Shown: positions 7,651 through 13,506 of the stretch, piece after piece | Numbering within the stretch: the stretch's first letter is position 1 | Layout: each line of letters starts with the position of its first letter | NCBI GenBank assembly: GCA_003511845.1 | Contig: DOIV01000117.1 | Coordinates: 8,638 to 22,143, forward strand | Direction of reading: 5' to 3' | From: Flavobacteriaceae bacterium | Lineage (GTDB): Bacteria > Bacteroidota > Bacteroidia > Flavobacteriales > Flavobacteriaceae | Length of the DNA: 13,506 nucleotides | Position numbers and translations under genes: made by a program | Notes under the pieces: generated by a model | The model's input: the letters and a program-made list of their open reading frames with translations, nothing else | Database searches by the model: none | Told to the model about the DNA's origin: nothing

Positions 7651-8580
7651 ATGAAGCAGTTAAGTACAGCACATCTATTAGGTATTAAACATCTTAAAAA
7701 AGAAGATATCAATCTTATTTTTGAGACAGCTGATCACTTTAAAGAAGTTATCAATAGACCTATAAAGAAAGTACCATCTTTAAGAGATATTACTATTGCT
7801 AATCTGTTTTTTGAAAATAGTACTCGAACAAAACTCTCTTTTGAGTTGGCCGAAAAAAGACTTTCAGCAGATATTATTAATTTCTCTGCAAGTCAATCTT
7901 CAGTAAAAAAAGGAGAGACTCTAATTGATACTGTAAACAATATACTTTCTATGAAAGTTGACATTGTTGTTATGAGACATCCTAATGTTGGTGCAAGTAT
8001 GTTTTTATCAAAACATGTTGATGCGAAAATTATAAATGCTGGAGATGGTGCACATGAGCATCCTACACAAGCATTACTTGACAGTTATTCTATCAAGGAG
8101 AAATTAGGAACTGTAAAAGGTAAAAAAATAGTCATTATTGGAGATATTCTACACTCTAGAGTAGCTCTATCAAATATTTTTGCTCTACAATTACAAGGAG
8201 CAAAAGTAAAAGTTTGTGGACCAACTACCCTAATACCAAAATACATAAGCAGTTTAGGGGTTGAAGTTGAAACCAATCTTAAAAAGGCTTTAGCTTGGTG
8301 TGATGTTGCAAATGTTTTAAGAGTACAACATGAAAGAATGGATCTTAATTACTTCCCTTCAATTAGAGAATACACACAACTTTTTGGTATCAATAAAGAG
8401 GTCTTAGATAGTCTTGGCAAGAAAATTGTAATTATGCATCCAGGACCTATCAATAGAGGTGTTGAAATCACCAGTGATGTAGCTGATTCTAACCAATCTA
8501 TTATTTTAAATCAAGTAGAAAATGGTGTGGCAATACGAATGGCGGTTATTTACTTATTAGCTCAACAAATTAAAAAATGA
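7651..8580 (+). CDS. pyrB: aspartate carbamoyltransferase, catalytic subunit
   Basis: This enzyme catalyses the committed step of pyrimidine synthesis: carbamoyl phosphate plus L-aspartate to N-carbamoyl-L-aspartate. At 309 residues it is full length. Active-site motifs are all present: FFENSTRTK (53-61, carbamoyl-phosphate loop), SVKKGET (84-90, the lysine loop reaching the neighbouring subunit), MRHP (108-111), GDGAHEHPTQ (131-140), the hinge segment GDILHSR (164-170), RVQHER (224-229, aspartate binding) and MHPGPINRG (262-270). The last motif resembles the Bacillus form rather than the HPLPR form of E. coli. No pyrI regulatory gene is adjacent. Transcription is coupled to pyrR (TAA-A-ATG junction), and the stop TGA overlaps the next ATG by four bases. 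Confidence 0.97.
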   Translation: MKQLSTAHLLGIKHLKKEDINLIFETADHFKEVINRPIKKVPSLRDITIANLFFENSTRTKLSFELAEKRLSADIINFSASQSSVKKGETLIDTVNNILSMKVDIVVMRHPNVGASMFLSKHVDAKIINAGDGAHEHPTQALLDSYSIKEKLGTVKGKKIVIIGDILHSRVALSNIFALQLQGAKVKVCGPTTLIPKYISSLGVEVETNLKKALAWCDVANVLRVQHERMDLNYFPSIREYTQLFGINKEVLDSLGKKIVIMHPGPINRGVEITSDVADSNQSIILNQVENGVAIRMAVIYLLAQQIKK

Positions 8581-8909
8581 CAATAGAAGAAACTGAAATA
8601 GCGATTATTTTCAAAAATGAAGAAAAATCAATTATAGATTTTTTTTCAGATTTTTCAGAAAAATACGGTACTTTTAAGAACAAAAATATAATTCTTGATT
8701 TTTCTTTAGTAGAAAATGTAGATATAAAAAATATCTTACTATTTTTGCAATATTCTAAACAACACAGAAACAATGGCATGTCTTTTGTAATAGTTGTAAA
8801 CGGAATAGACTTTGAAGAAGTACCTGATGAGATAATAACGGTACCTACACTCATTGAAGCAAAAGATACTGTGGAAATGGAGAATATTGAACGAGATTTG
8901 GGATTTTAA
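8577..8909 (+). CDS. small STAS-like protein of unknown function
   Basis: This 110-residue acidic protein has no signal peptide or membrane segment. The layout resembles a STAS/anti-sigma-factor-antagonist fold: a strand IILDFSLVENVDIKNILLFL (38-57) where family members have the D-x-S/G-x-V-x-x-x-D-S pattern, then a helix, a strand FVIVVNG (75-81), and PTLIEAKDTVEM (90-101) matching the late PTLEEAL-like helix. The usual phosphorylatable serine after the aspartate seems to be replaced (VDIKN), so classical partner switching is doubtful. It ends in a distinctive ERDLGF tail. The start overlaps the pyrB stop (ATGA), implying coupled translation. Because it precedes rnz, homologues may carry the wrong name ribonuclease Z; no metallo-beta-lactamase motif is present here. 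Real gene: firm. Fold: inference. Confidence 0.8.
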   Translation: MTIEETEIAIIFKNEEKSIIDFFSDFSEKYGTFKNKNIILDFSLVENVDIKNILLFLQYSKQHRNNGMSFVIVVNGIDFEEVPDEIITVPTLIEAKDTVEMENIERDLGF

Positions 8910-8920
8910 TTAAATAATAT

Positions 8921-9274
8921 ATGGTTAGAAAATTACTTTTTATTTTATTGGTTATACTTTCTTCAACTGTTTTTGCACAACAGTTAGAAAATAAGAACAT
9001 TGTACAAGACTCTACAATGATTCTTAAGAAGATTTTGGCCTCACCCAACCCTTTTAGCGTTACAACTAAAATTAAATTTCATGCAGCTGCTGTATTTGAA
9101 GTAGACTTTACAGTTAAAGACCTAATCGGAAATGTGGTATATTTTCAAAAATACACCACCAAAGTTGGCAGCAATACAATTCCGTTCTATAGAGACAAGT
9201 TAGATTCTGGAATTTACATCTATTCAATTAAAACCAATACCGAGATAACATCAAAACGTATTGTTATTAAATGA
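8921..9274 (+). CDS. small secreted protein consisting of a type IX sorting domain (type A)
   Basis: This 117-residue protein starts with a clear signal peptide (K4 then LLFILLVILSSTVFA, cleavage likely after A19 before QQL). After a short linker the rest is a T9SS type A C-terminal sorting domain: ASPNPFSVTTKIKF (40-53) matches the PNPF strand opening, followed by DLIGNVVYFQ (67-76), the DSGIYIYSIKT (95-105) strand pair typical of SGxYxY/F, and the terminal KRIVIK. In this family the domain directs export across the outer membrane by the type IX machinery and is then usually removed. Here there is almost no cargo, only about 20 residues between signal peptide and domain. It begins 11 bases after the STAS-like gene and its TGA overlaps the rnz ATG by four bases. 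Function is unknown. Confidence 0.85.
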   Translation: MVRKLLFILLVILSSTVFAQQLENKNIVQDSTMILKKILASPNPFSVTTKIKFHAAAVFEVDFTVKDLIGNVVYFQKYTTKVGSNTIPFYRDKLDSGIYIYSIKTNTEITSKRIVIK

Positions 9275-10227
9275 GTATAAGTTTAACTATATTAGGTTGT
9301 CATTCGGCTACACCGAGAACCTTTGCACATCCAACATCGCAATATTTAGAAATAAATAACAGGCGATTTTTGATTGACTGTGGTGAAGGCACTCAGGTAC
9401 AGCTCAGAAAATATAAAATTAAATTTTCTGCAATCAATCATATATTTATTTCACACCTACATGGCGATCACTTTTTTGGTTTGATAGGTTTATTGTCAAC
9501 ATTTGGCTTATTAGGTCGGAAAAATGATTTGCATGTTTTTGGTCCAAGAGATCTAAAAAACATCATCAATCTACAATTAAAAGCTTCGAATTCATGGTTG
9601 TCTTTTAATCTTATTTTTCATGAGCTTTATAGTGATAAAAGTGAACTCATTTTTGATGATGATAAAGTTGAAGTATATACGATTCCTTTAGAACATCGTG
9701 TATATACCAATGGTTTTTTATTTAAAGAAAAAACTGGAGAACGTAAATTAAATATTGAAGCCATTAAACAAATTTCAGAAATTGAAATTTGCGATTATCA
9801 AAACCTAAAAAGCGGTAAAGATTTCACAAAAAAAGATGGACGAGTTATTTTAAATAAATCACTAACTTTCAATCCTCCTAAATCTTTAAGCTATGCTTTT
9901 TGTAGCGATACTATTTACAAACCTGATATCACATCTATCATTAAGGGTGTAGATTTATTATACCATGAAGCAACTTTTCTAAATGACAGGCAAGAAACTG
10001 CAATAACTACAAAACACTCTACAGCAGAAGAAGCTGCTAAAATCGCAAAGCAAGCCAATGTTGGTCAACTAATTTTAGGACATTATTCTAGTCGTTATAA
10101 TAATTTAGATCTTTTTAAACAAGAGGCTGAAACTGTTTTTGATAAGGTGATTTTAGCCAAAGAAGGAAAAATTATTAAAATAGATAACAAAGTGCCAAAC
10201 GAATTGTTTATCGCTCATCTAAACTAA
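9271..10227 (+). CDS. rnz: ribonuclease Z (tRNA 3' endonuclease)
   Basis: This is a zinc-dependent metallo-beta-lactamase-fold nuclease that cuts the 3' trailer from precursor tRNAs. It has 318 residues, slightly longer than typical short-form RNase Z (about 300-310) because of roughly a dozen extra C-terminal residues. The metal site is complete: HLHGDH (62-67), EHRV with H142, CSDTIY with D213, TKHST with H249, and LGHYSSRY with H271. The N-terminal GCHSATP (9-15) and FLIDCGEGTQVQL (33-45) are characteristic. The KTGERKLN stretch (154-161) lies where the substrate-clamping arm begins. The ATG overlaps the stop of the sorting-domain gene (ATGA), so its expression is probably tied to the pyrimidine operon. 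It is the last gene of that run; no strong terminator follows. Confidence 0.95.
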   Translation: MSISLTILGCHSATPRTFAHPTSQYLEINNRRFLIDCGEGTQVQLRKYKIKFSAINHIFISHLHGDHFFGLIGLLSTFGLLGRKNDLHVFGPRDLKNIINLQLKASNSWLSFNLIFHELYSDKSELIFDDDKVEVYTIPLEHRVYTNGFLFKEKTGERKLNIEAIKQISEIEICDYQNLKSGKDFTKKDGRVILNKSLTFNPPKSLSYAFCSDTIYKPDITSIIKGVDLLYHEATFLNDRQETAITTKHSTAEEAAKIAKQANVGQLILGHYSSRYNNLDLFKQEAETVFDKVILAKEGKIIKIDNKVPNELFIAHLN

Positions 10228-10284
10228 CCTTATATTATCACTTTCTTAATTACTTAACTAAATCATAACATTTAACTCTCAAAA

Positions 10285-10316
10285 TTTGGCATAAACCCTT
10301 TTTTTTTATGATATTG
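10285..10316 (+). promoter_or_regulatory. weak promoter candidate for the symporter gene
   Basis: TTTG at 10285-10288 and TGATATTG at 10309-10316, two mismatches from TAnnTTTG, are 20 bases apart, an acceptable spacing for the Bacteroidota sigma factor. A start near 10322 would give a leader of roughly 28 bases to the ATG at 10350 and would exclude the upstream ATG at 10308. The -7 match is poor. Confidence 0.2.
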
Positions 10317-10349
10317 CGGAATAGAAATCTAAAATTAACCCAATATACC

Positions 10350-11936
10350 ATGAAGGAAAAACTACTCTCATTACTACTTTTAGTAATGCCATTTATAACT
10401 TTTGCCCAAGAAAAAGGAATAGATCAAAAAATTGACGAAGCATTTAAACCATTTTCAGATTTAATTTCTAGTATTATCTTTTTTGAAATTTTTAACGGAA
10501 TTCCTTTCGTTTTAATTTTATTAGTAGGAAGTGCCTTGTTTTTTACGCTATATTTCGGTTTCCCAAATTTTAGATATTTTAAAACTGCTATCAATATTGT
10601 AAGAGGTAAATTTGATGACCTTGATCATCATTCAGTTGGTAATTCTGAATTGGCTATAGATGGTGATATCGTAGATACTATTGGAGATGAAAGTAAAGAA
10701 GGTGAAGTTACGCATTTTCAAGCCTTAGCAACAGCTGTCTCAGGTACTGTTGGTAATGGAAATATTGCTGGTGTAGCATTGGCTATTGCCTTAGGTGGCC
10801 CTGGTGCCACTTTTTGGATGGTTGTTTGTGGTCTTTTAGGAATGTCAACAAAATTTGTTGAATGTACTTTAGGTGTACAATATAGAGATGTTGGTGAAGA
10901 TGGTACAATATATGGTGGCCCAATGTATTATATCAGTAAAGGATTAAAAGAAAAAGGATTTACAATATTAGGTAAAATTGCTGCAGTATTTTTTGCGATT
11001 TTTGCAATTGGAGGTTCGTTTGGAGGTGGTAATGCTGCTCAATCTAATCAAGCAACAATAGTTTTAAAAGAACTTTTACGTTTAGAAAGTACAAGTGCTG
11101 GTGCATGGATTGGTGTTGTTTTAGCTATTTTAGTTGGAATTATCATTATTGGAGGAATTAAAAGAATCGCTTCGGTAACTGAAAAAGTAGTTCCTTTTAT
11201 GGCTTTAATGTATTTAATTGCATGTTTATATATTATTTTAAGTAATTTTTCTTTAATAGATGATGCTTTTAGCCTGATATTTTCTGAAGCATTTAACCCT
11301 ACAGCTATTGGAGTTGGAAGTGTTATTGGGGTATTATTAGTTGGGTTTAAAAGAGCTGCATTTTCAAATGAAGCTGGTGCAGGGTCTGCATCTATTGCAC
11401 ACTCTGCTGTAAAAACTAACTACTCTGCATCAGAAGGATTAGTTGCATTATTAGAACCATTTATTGACACCGTAGTAATTTGCACCATGACTGCATTAGT
11501 AATTATCATATTTAATTTTGGTGGTGCATTTGAATATGGAGGTGAAGGCTCTGTAATGATTGATGGCATTGCCTATGAAGGAGCCGGAATCACTTCAAAA
11601 GCATTTGCTCAATACATCCCTTATTCTAATGTGTTTTTAACTATTGCGGTAGTTTTATTTGCTGTTTCAACAATGATTTCTTGGTCTTATTACGGACTAC
11701 AATCTTGGAAATATTTATTTGGTAGAGGAAAAGCTGCAGATATCACATATAAAGTATTATTTTTAATCTTTGTCGTTATTGGGGCTGCAGCAAGTATGAA
11801 ATCTATTTGGGATTTCTCTGACGCTATGATATTCGCCATGGTATTCCCTAATATGATTGGCATATTCTTCTTGTTTCCCGTTGTTAAAAAGCAATTGGTT
11901 AGATATATGGATGCAATAAAAGCATCAAAAGTATAA
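10350..11936 (+). CDS. AGCS-family sodium:alanine/glycine symporter
   Basis: This 528-residue inner-membrane transporter is likely to import alanine, glycine or a similar amino acid with sodium (substrate inferred from family). The hallmark region is TVGNGNIAGVALAIALGG (133-150), followed by PGATFWMVVCGLLG, matching the GG-x-G/A-x-F-W-M signature of sodium:alanine symporters. YGGPMYYISKGL (188-199), GGSFGGGNAAQSNQ (221-234) and KRAAFSNEAGAGSASIAHSA (334-353) are further conserved segments. About ten or more hydrophobic helices are visible. The N terminus (LLSLLLLVMPFITFAQ) reads like a cleavable signal peptide, and a roughly 40-residue acidic loop (86-120) precedes the signature. I chose the ATG at 10350; an in-frame ATG at 10308 would add 14 polar residues in front of the signal-like segment. 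It is probably not part of the rnz operon (122-base gap). Confidence 0.93.
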   Translation: MKEKLLSLLLLVMPFITFAQEKGIDQKIDEAFKPFSDLISSIIFFEIFNGIPFVLILLVGSALFFTLYFGFPNFRYFKTAINIVRGKFDDLDHHSVGNSELAIDGDIVDTIGDESKEGEVTHFQALATAVSGTVGNGNIAGVALAIALGGPGATFWMVVCGLLGMSTKFVECTLGVQYRDVGEDGTIYGGPMYYISKGLKEKGFTILGKIAAVFFAIFAIGGSFGGGNAAQSNQATIVLKELLRLESTSAGAWIGVVLAILVGIIIIGGIKRIASVTEKVVPFMALMYLIACLYIILSNFSLIDDAFSLIFSEAFNPTAIGVGSVIGVLLVGFKRAAFSNEAGAGSASIAHSAVKTNYSASEGLVALLEPFIDTVVICTMTALVIIIFNFGGAFEYGGEGSVMIDGIAYEGAGITSKAFAQYIPYSNVFLTIAVVLFAVSTMISWSYYGLQSWKYLFGRGKAADITYKVLFLIFVVIGAAASMKSIWDFSDAMIFAMVFPNMIGIFFLFPVVKKQLVRYMDAIKASKV

Positions 11937-11947
11937 GAAAATAATTT

Positions 11948-12847
11948 ATGAAAAATTTCAAGTCCCATTTCTGGTATAACAATAGCCAACGAAATGGGAT
12001 TTTCTTTTTAGCACTACTTATTATAGGCTTACAACTTATATTCTTCTTTGTTAATTTCTCTGAAAAGGATACAACCGATTTAGACAATCCCGAGATACTT
12101 GAATTTCAACAAGAAATTGATTCACTAAAACAAATTACTTTAGAAAATACAAAGATTAAAATTTTTCCTTTTAACCCGAGTTTTCTAACAGATTTTAAAG
12201 GATACCAATTAGGATTATCAACTGAAGAAATTGACCGGTTATTATCACATAGAGCAAAAGGAAATTATATAAATTCTACTAAAGAATTTCAACAAATAAC
12301 AAAAGTTTCAGACAGCCTATTAGCTGTAATTTCACCATATTTTAAATTTCCTGACTGGGTTACAAATAAAAAGCACAACACCATTAAGAACTCTTCAATT
12401 CCAATCAAAACTGATTTCATTGAAGAGCATCAAAAAACAGACCCTGATATTCATCATTTAAACTCCGCTACAGCAAAAGACCTACAGACTATAAACGGTA
12501 TTGGAGAAAAACTATCAGAACGCATCATAAAATATCGTAAAAAATTAGGCGGATTTCTACTTGATGAGCAACTGTACGAGGTCTACTATTTAGATGCTGA
12601 AATTGCTACAAAAGTTTTAGAACGATTTAAGGTTATAGAAAAGCCGATAATCATAAAGATAAATATAAATACTGCTACATTTAAAGAGGTACTATCTGTT
12701 GTGTATATAGACTATGAACTCACCAAAAAAATATTTGAATATAGAGATGAAGTAGCAGAAATACAATCGCTTGAAGAGCTGAAGAAAATTGATGGATTCC
12801 CACTAGATAAATTCAATAGAATAGCCTTATATTTGGATGCAAAATAA
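11948..12847 (+). CDS. membrane-anchored helix-hairpin-helix (ComEA-like) protein
   Basis: This 299-residue protein has a short basic, polar N terminus (SHFWYNNSQRNG, 6-17), one transmembrane helix (18-36, IFFLALLIIGLQLIFFFVN) and the rest presumably outside the cytoplasm. Three helix-hairpin-helix units are visible: a degenerate one at about 74-120 (FNPSFLTDFKGYQLGLS), the best one at 170-203 (LNSATAKDLQTINGIGEKLS with the canonical GIG turn), and one at 238-284 (ININTATFKEVLSVVYIDYE and a KKIDGF end). In ComEA-type proteins such motifs bind double-stranded DNA in uptake; a DNA role here is an inference. The start is 11 bases after the symporter stop in an A-rich context, and no nearby alternative fits the membrane helix. 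Codons 5-21 overlap a terminator-like hairpin, described separately. Confidence 0.88.
   Translation: MKNFKSHFWYNNSQRNGIFFLALLIIGLQLIFFFVNFSEKDTTDLDNPEILEFQQEIDSLKQITLENTKIKIFPFNPSFLTDFKGYQLGLSTEEIDRLLSHRAKGNYINSTKEFQQITKVSDSLLAVISPYFKFPDWVTNKKHNTIKNSSIPIKTDFIEEHQKTDPDIHHLNSATAKDLQTINGIGEKLSERIIKYRKKLGGFLLDEQLYEVYYLDAEIATKVLERFKVIEKPIIIKININTATFKEVLSVVYIDYELTKKIFEYRDEVAEIQSLEELKKIDGFPLDKFNRIALYLDAK
11960..12009 (+). terminator. terminator-like hairpin embedded in the start of the helix-hairpin-helix gene
   Basis: TCCCATTTC (11963-11971) pairs perfectly with GAAATGGGA (11991-11999). Three outer pairs (A11960-U12002, A11961-U12001, G11962-U12000 wobble) extend the stem. TGG/CCA (11972-11974 with 11986-11988) can close an inner stem across a two-base bulge, leaving an 11-base loop. 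The tract TTTTCTTTTT follows at 12000-12009. This has the form of an intrinsic terminator 24 bases past the symporter stop, yet it lies wholly within codons 5-21 of the next gene. The other flank is A-rich (GAAAAATTT), so it could also work on the minus strand. Confidence 0.5.
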
Positions 12848-12854
12848 TTGACCT

Positions 12855-13506
12855 ATGCATACACTGTATTTCACAGAAGAACATGAATCTTTCAGGCAAA
12901 GTTTTAAAGAGTTTTTACAGAAAGAAGTTGTTCCTCATATAGATAAATGGGAAAAGGACGGTAAAATAGAACGTTTTATCTGGAAGAAAGTAGGTGAAAT
13001 GGGTTATTTTGGTTTAAACTCACCTGAAGAATATGGAGGATTGGATTTAGATTTATTTTATACCACTATATTTTTAGAAGAATTACAAAAAATAAATTCT
13101 AGTGGCTTCGCAGCAGCAATGTGGGCACATGCTTATTTAGCGATGACTCACATAAATAAAGAAGGAGATGACCGAATTAAAAAAGCGTATTTAGCACCAA
13201 GTATTTTAGGTGACAAAATAGGCTGCTTGTGTATTTCAGAACCTTTTGGAGGGTCTGACGTTGCTGGAATGCGTACTACAGCTATAAAAAAAGGAAATAC
13301 TTATATCCTTAACGGATCAAAAACATTTATTACCAATGGTGTTTATGCAGATTATATGGTAGTTGCTGCGAAAACACAACCTGAATTAGGAAATAAAGGA
13401 ATGAGTATTTTTATTATAGATAGTAATACTCCTGGCATTTCAACTACTAAACTTGACAAATTAGGTTGGCGTGCTTCAGACACCGCTGAAATCGCTTTTG
13501 ACAATG
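12855..13506 (+). CDS. acyl-CoA dehydrogenase, 3' end missing
   Basis: The first 217 residues of an FAD-dependent acyl-CoA dehydrogenase, cut by the window edge. The N-terminal helical domain (FTEEHESFRQSFKEFLQKEV) leads into GLNSPEEYGGLDLD (53-66), typical of the family. CISEPFGGSDVAG (126-138) is the acyl-CoA dehydrogenase signature of the middle beta domain where flavin and substrate sit. NGSKTFITNG (153-162) and the LGWRASDT segment (203-210) follow. It should catalyse alpha,beta-dehydrogenation of an acyl-CoA; the sequence resembles long-chain or isovaleryl-type members, but chain length cannot be assigned, and the catalytic glutamate region lies beyond the window. The ATG is 7 bases after the helix-hairpin-helix stop, so the two are probably co-transcribed. 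Confidence 0.92.
   Translation, partial: MHTLYFTEEHESFRQSFKEFLQKEVVPHIDKWEKDGKIERFIWKKVGEMGYFGLNSPEEYGGLDLDLFYTTIFLEELQKINSSGFAAAMWAHAYLAMTHINKEGDDRIKKAYLAPSILGDKIGCLCISEPFGGSDVAGMRTTAIKKGNTYILNGSKTFITNGVYADYMVVAAKTQPELGNKGMSIFIIDSNTPGISTTKLDKLGWRASDTAEIAFDN

Noticed and set aside
8085..9048. Minus-strand open frames opposite pyrB, the STAS-like gene and the sorting-domain gene
   Set aside because: All are antisense to clear genes, with no conserved pattern and unlikely composition.
11690..12087. Minus-strand open frames of 99 and 62 residues across the symporter/helix-hairpin-helix junction
   Set aside because: They are shadows of two well-supported plus-strand genes.
1..13506. CRISPR arrays, tRNA/rRNA genes, insertion sequences, phage or defence genes
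   Set aside because: No regularly spaced repeats, RNA gene signatures, transposase motifs or terminal repeats were seen; the genes are housekeeping or widespread flavobacterial families.

Overview
This is an ordinary, densely coded chromosomal stretch from an AT-rich member of the Bacteroidota, most likely family Flavobacteriaceae. The evidence is the low GC content, the lack of Shine-Dalgarno sequences before starts, a TAnnTTTG-type -7 promoter element, a type IX secretion sorting domain, a flavobacterial-type shikimate dehydrogenase, and a pyrR-pyrB-rnz gene order. I see no phage, insertion sequence, tRNA, rRNA, CRISPR array or obvious transferred segment. No gap between genes exceeds about 160 bases.

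Left part (1-5404). The tail of a GNAT acetyltransferase on + converges on a minus-strand block. Read in the direction of transcription, that block is two tandem DUF368 membrane proteins (undecaprenyl-phosphate translocase family, PopT-type), then aroE (shikimate dehydrogenase), then a five-repeat DUF349 protein with a long acidic tail. The two DUF368 genes abut exactly, and the second overlaps aroE by 26 bp, so these three genes look like one translationally coupled unit. The DUF349 gene has its own candidate promoter and may be transcribed separately.

Middle (5557-7106). A tetratricopeptide (TPR) solenoid protein on minus is divergent from the pyrimidine cluster. The shared 119-base region holds a good flavobacterial -7 element for pyrR.

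Pyrimidine/tRNA-processing cluster (7107-10227, +). The order is pyrR, pyrB, a small STAS-like protein, a small secreted protein that is essentially only a type IX sorting domain, and rnz (ribonuclease Z). Spacings are 1 bp, a 4 bp ATGA overlap, 11 bp and another 4 bp ATGA overlap, so this is a tightly coupled operon. It mixes UMP synthesis, tRNA 3'-end maturation and two proteins of unknown role.

Right part (10350-13506, +). An AGCS-type sodium:amino-acid symporter is followed 11 bp later by a membrane-anchored helix-hairpin-helix (ComEA-like) protein, then 7 bp later by an acyl-CoA dehydrogenase cut by the window edge. A strong terminator-like hairpin plus T tract lies inside the first codons of the helix-hairpin-helix gene, so a possible stop for symporter transcription is written in the coding sequence of the next gene.

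I found no convincing new multi-gene system. The items most worth a second look are the embedded hairpin, the cargo-less type IX sorting-domain protein in the pyrimidine operon, the unequal tandem DUF368 pair, and the unexplained STAS-like protein.
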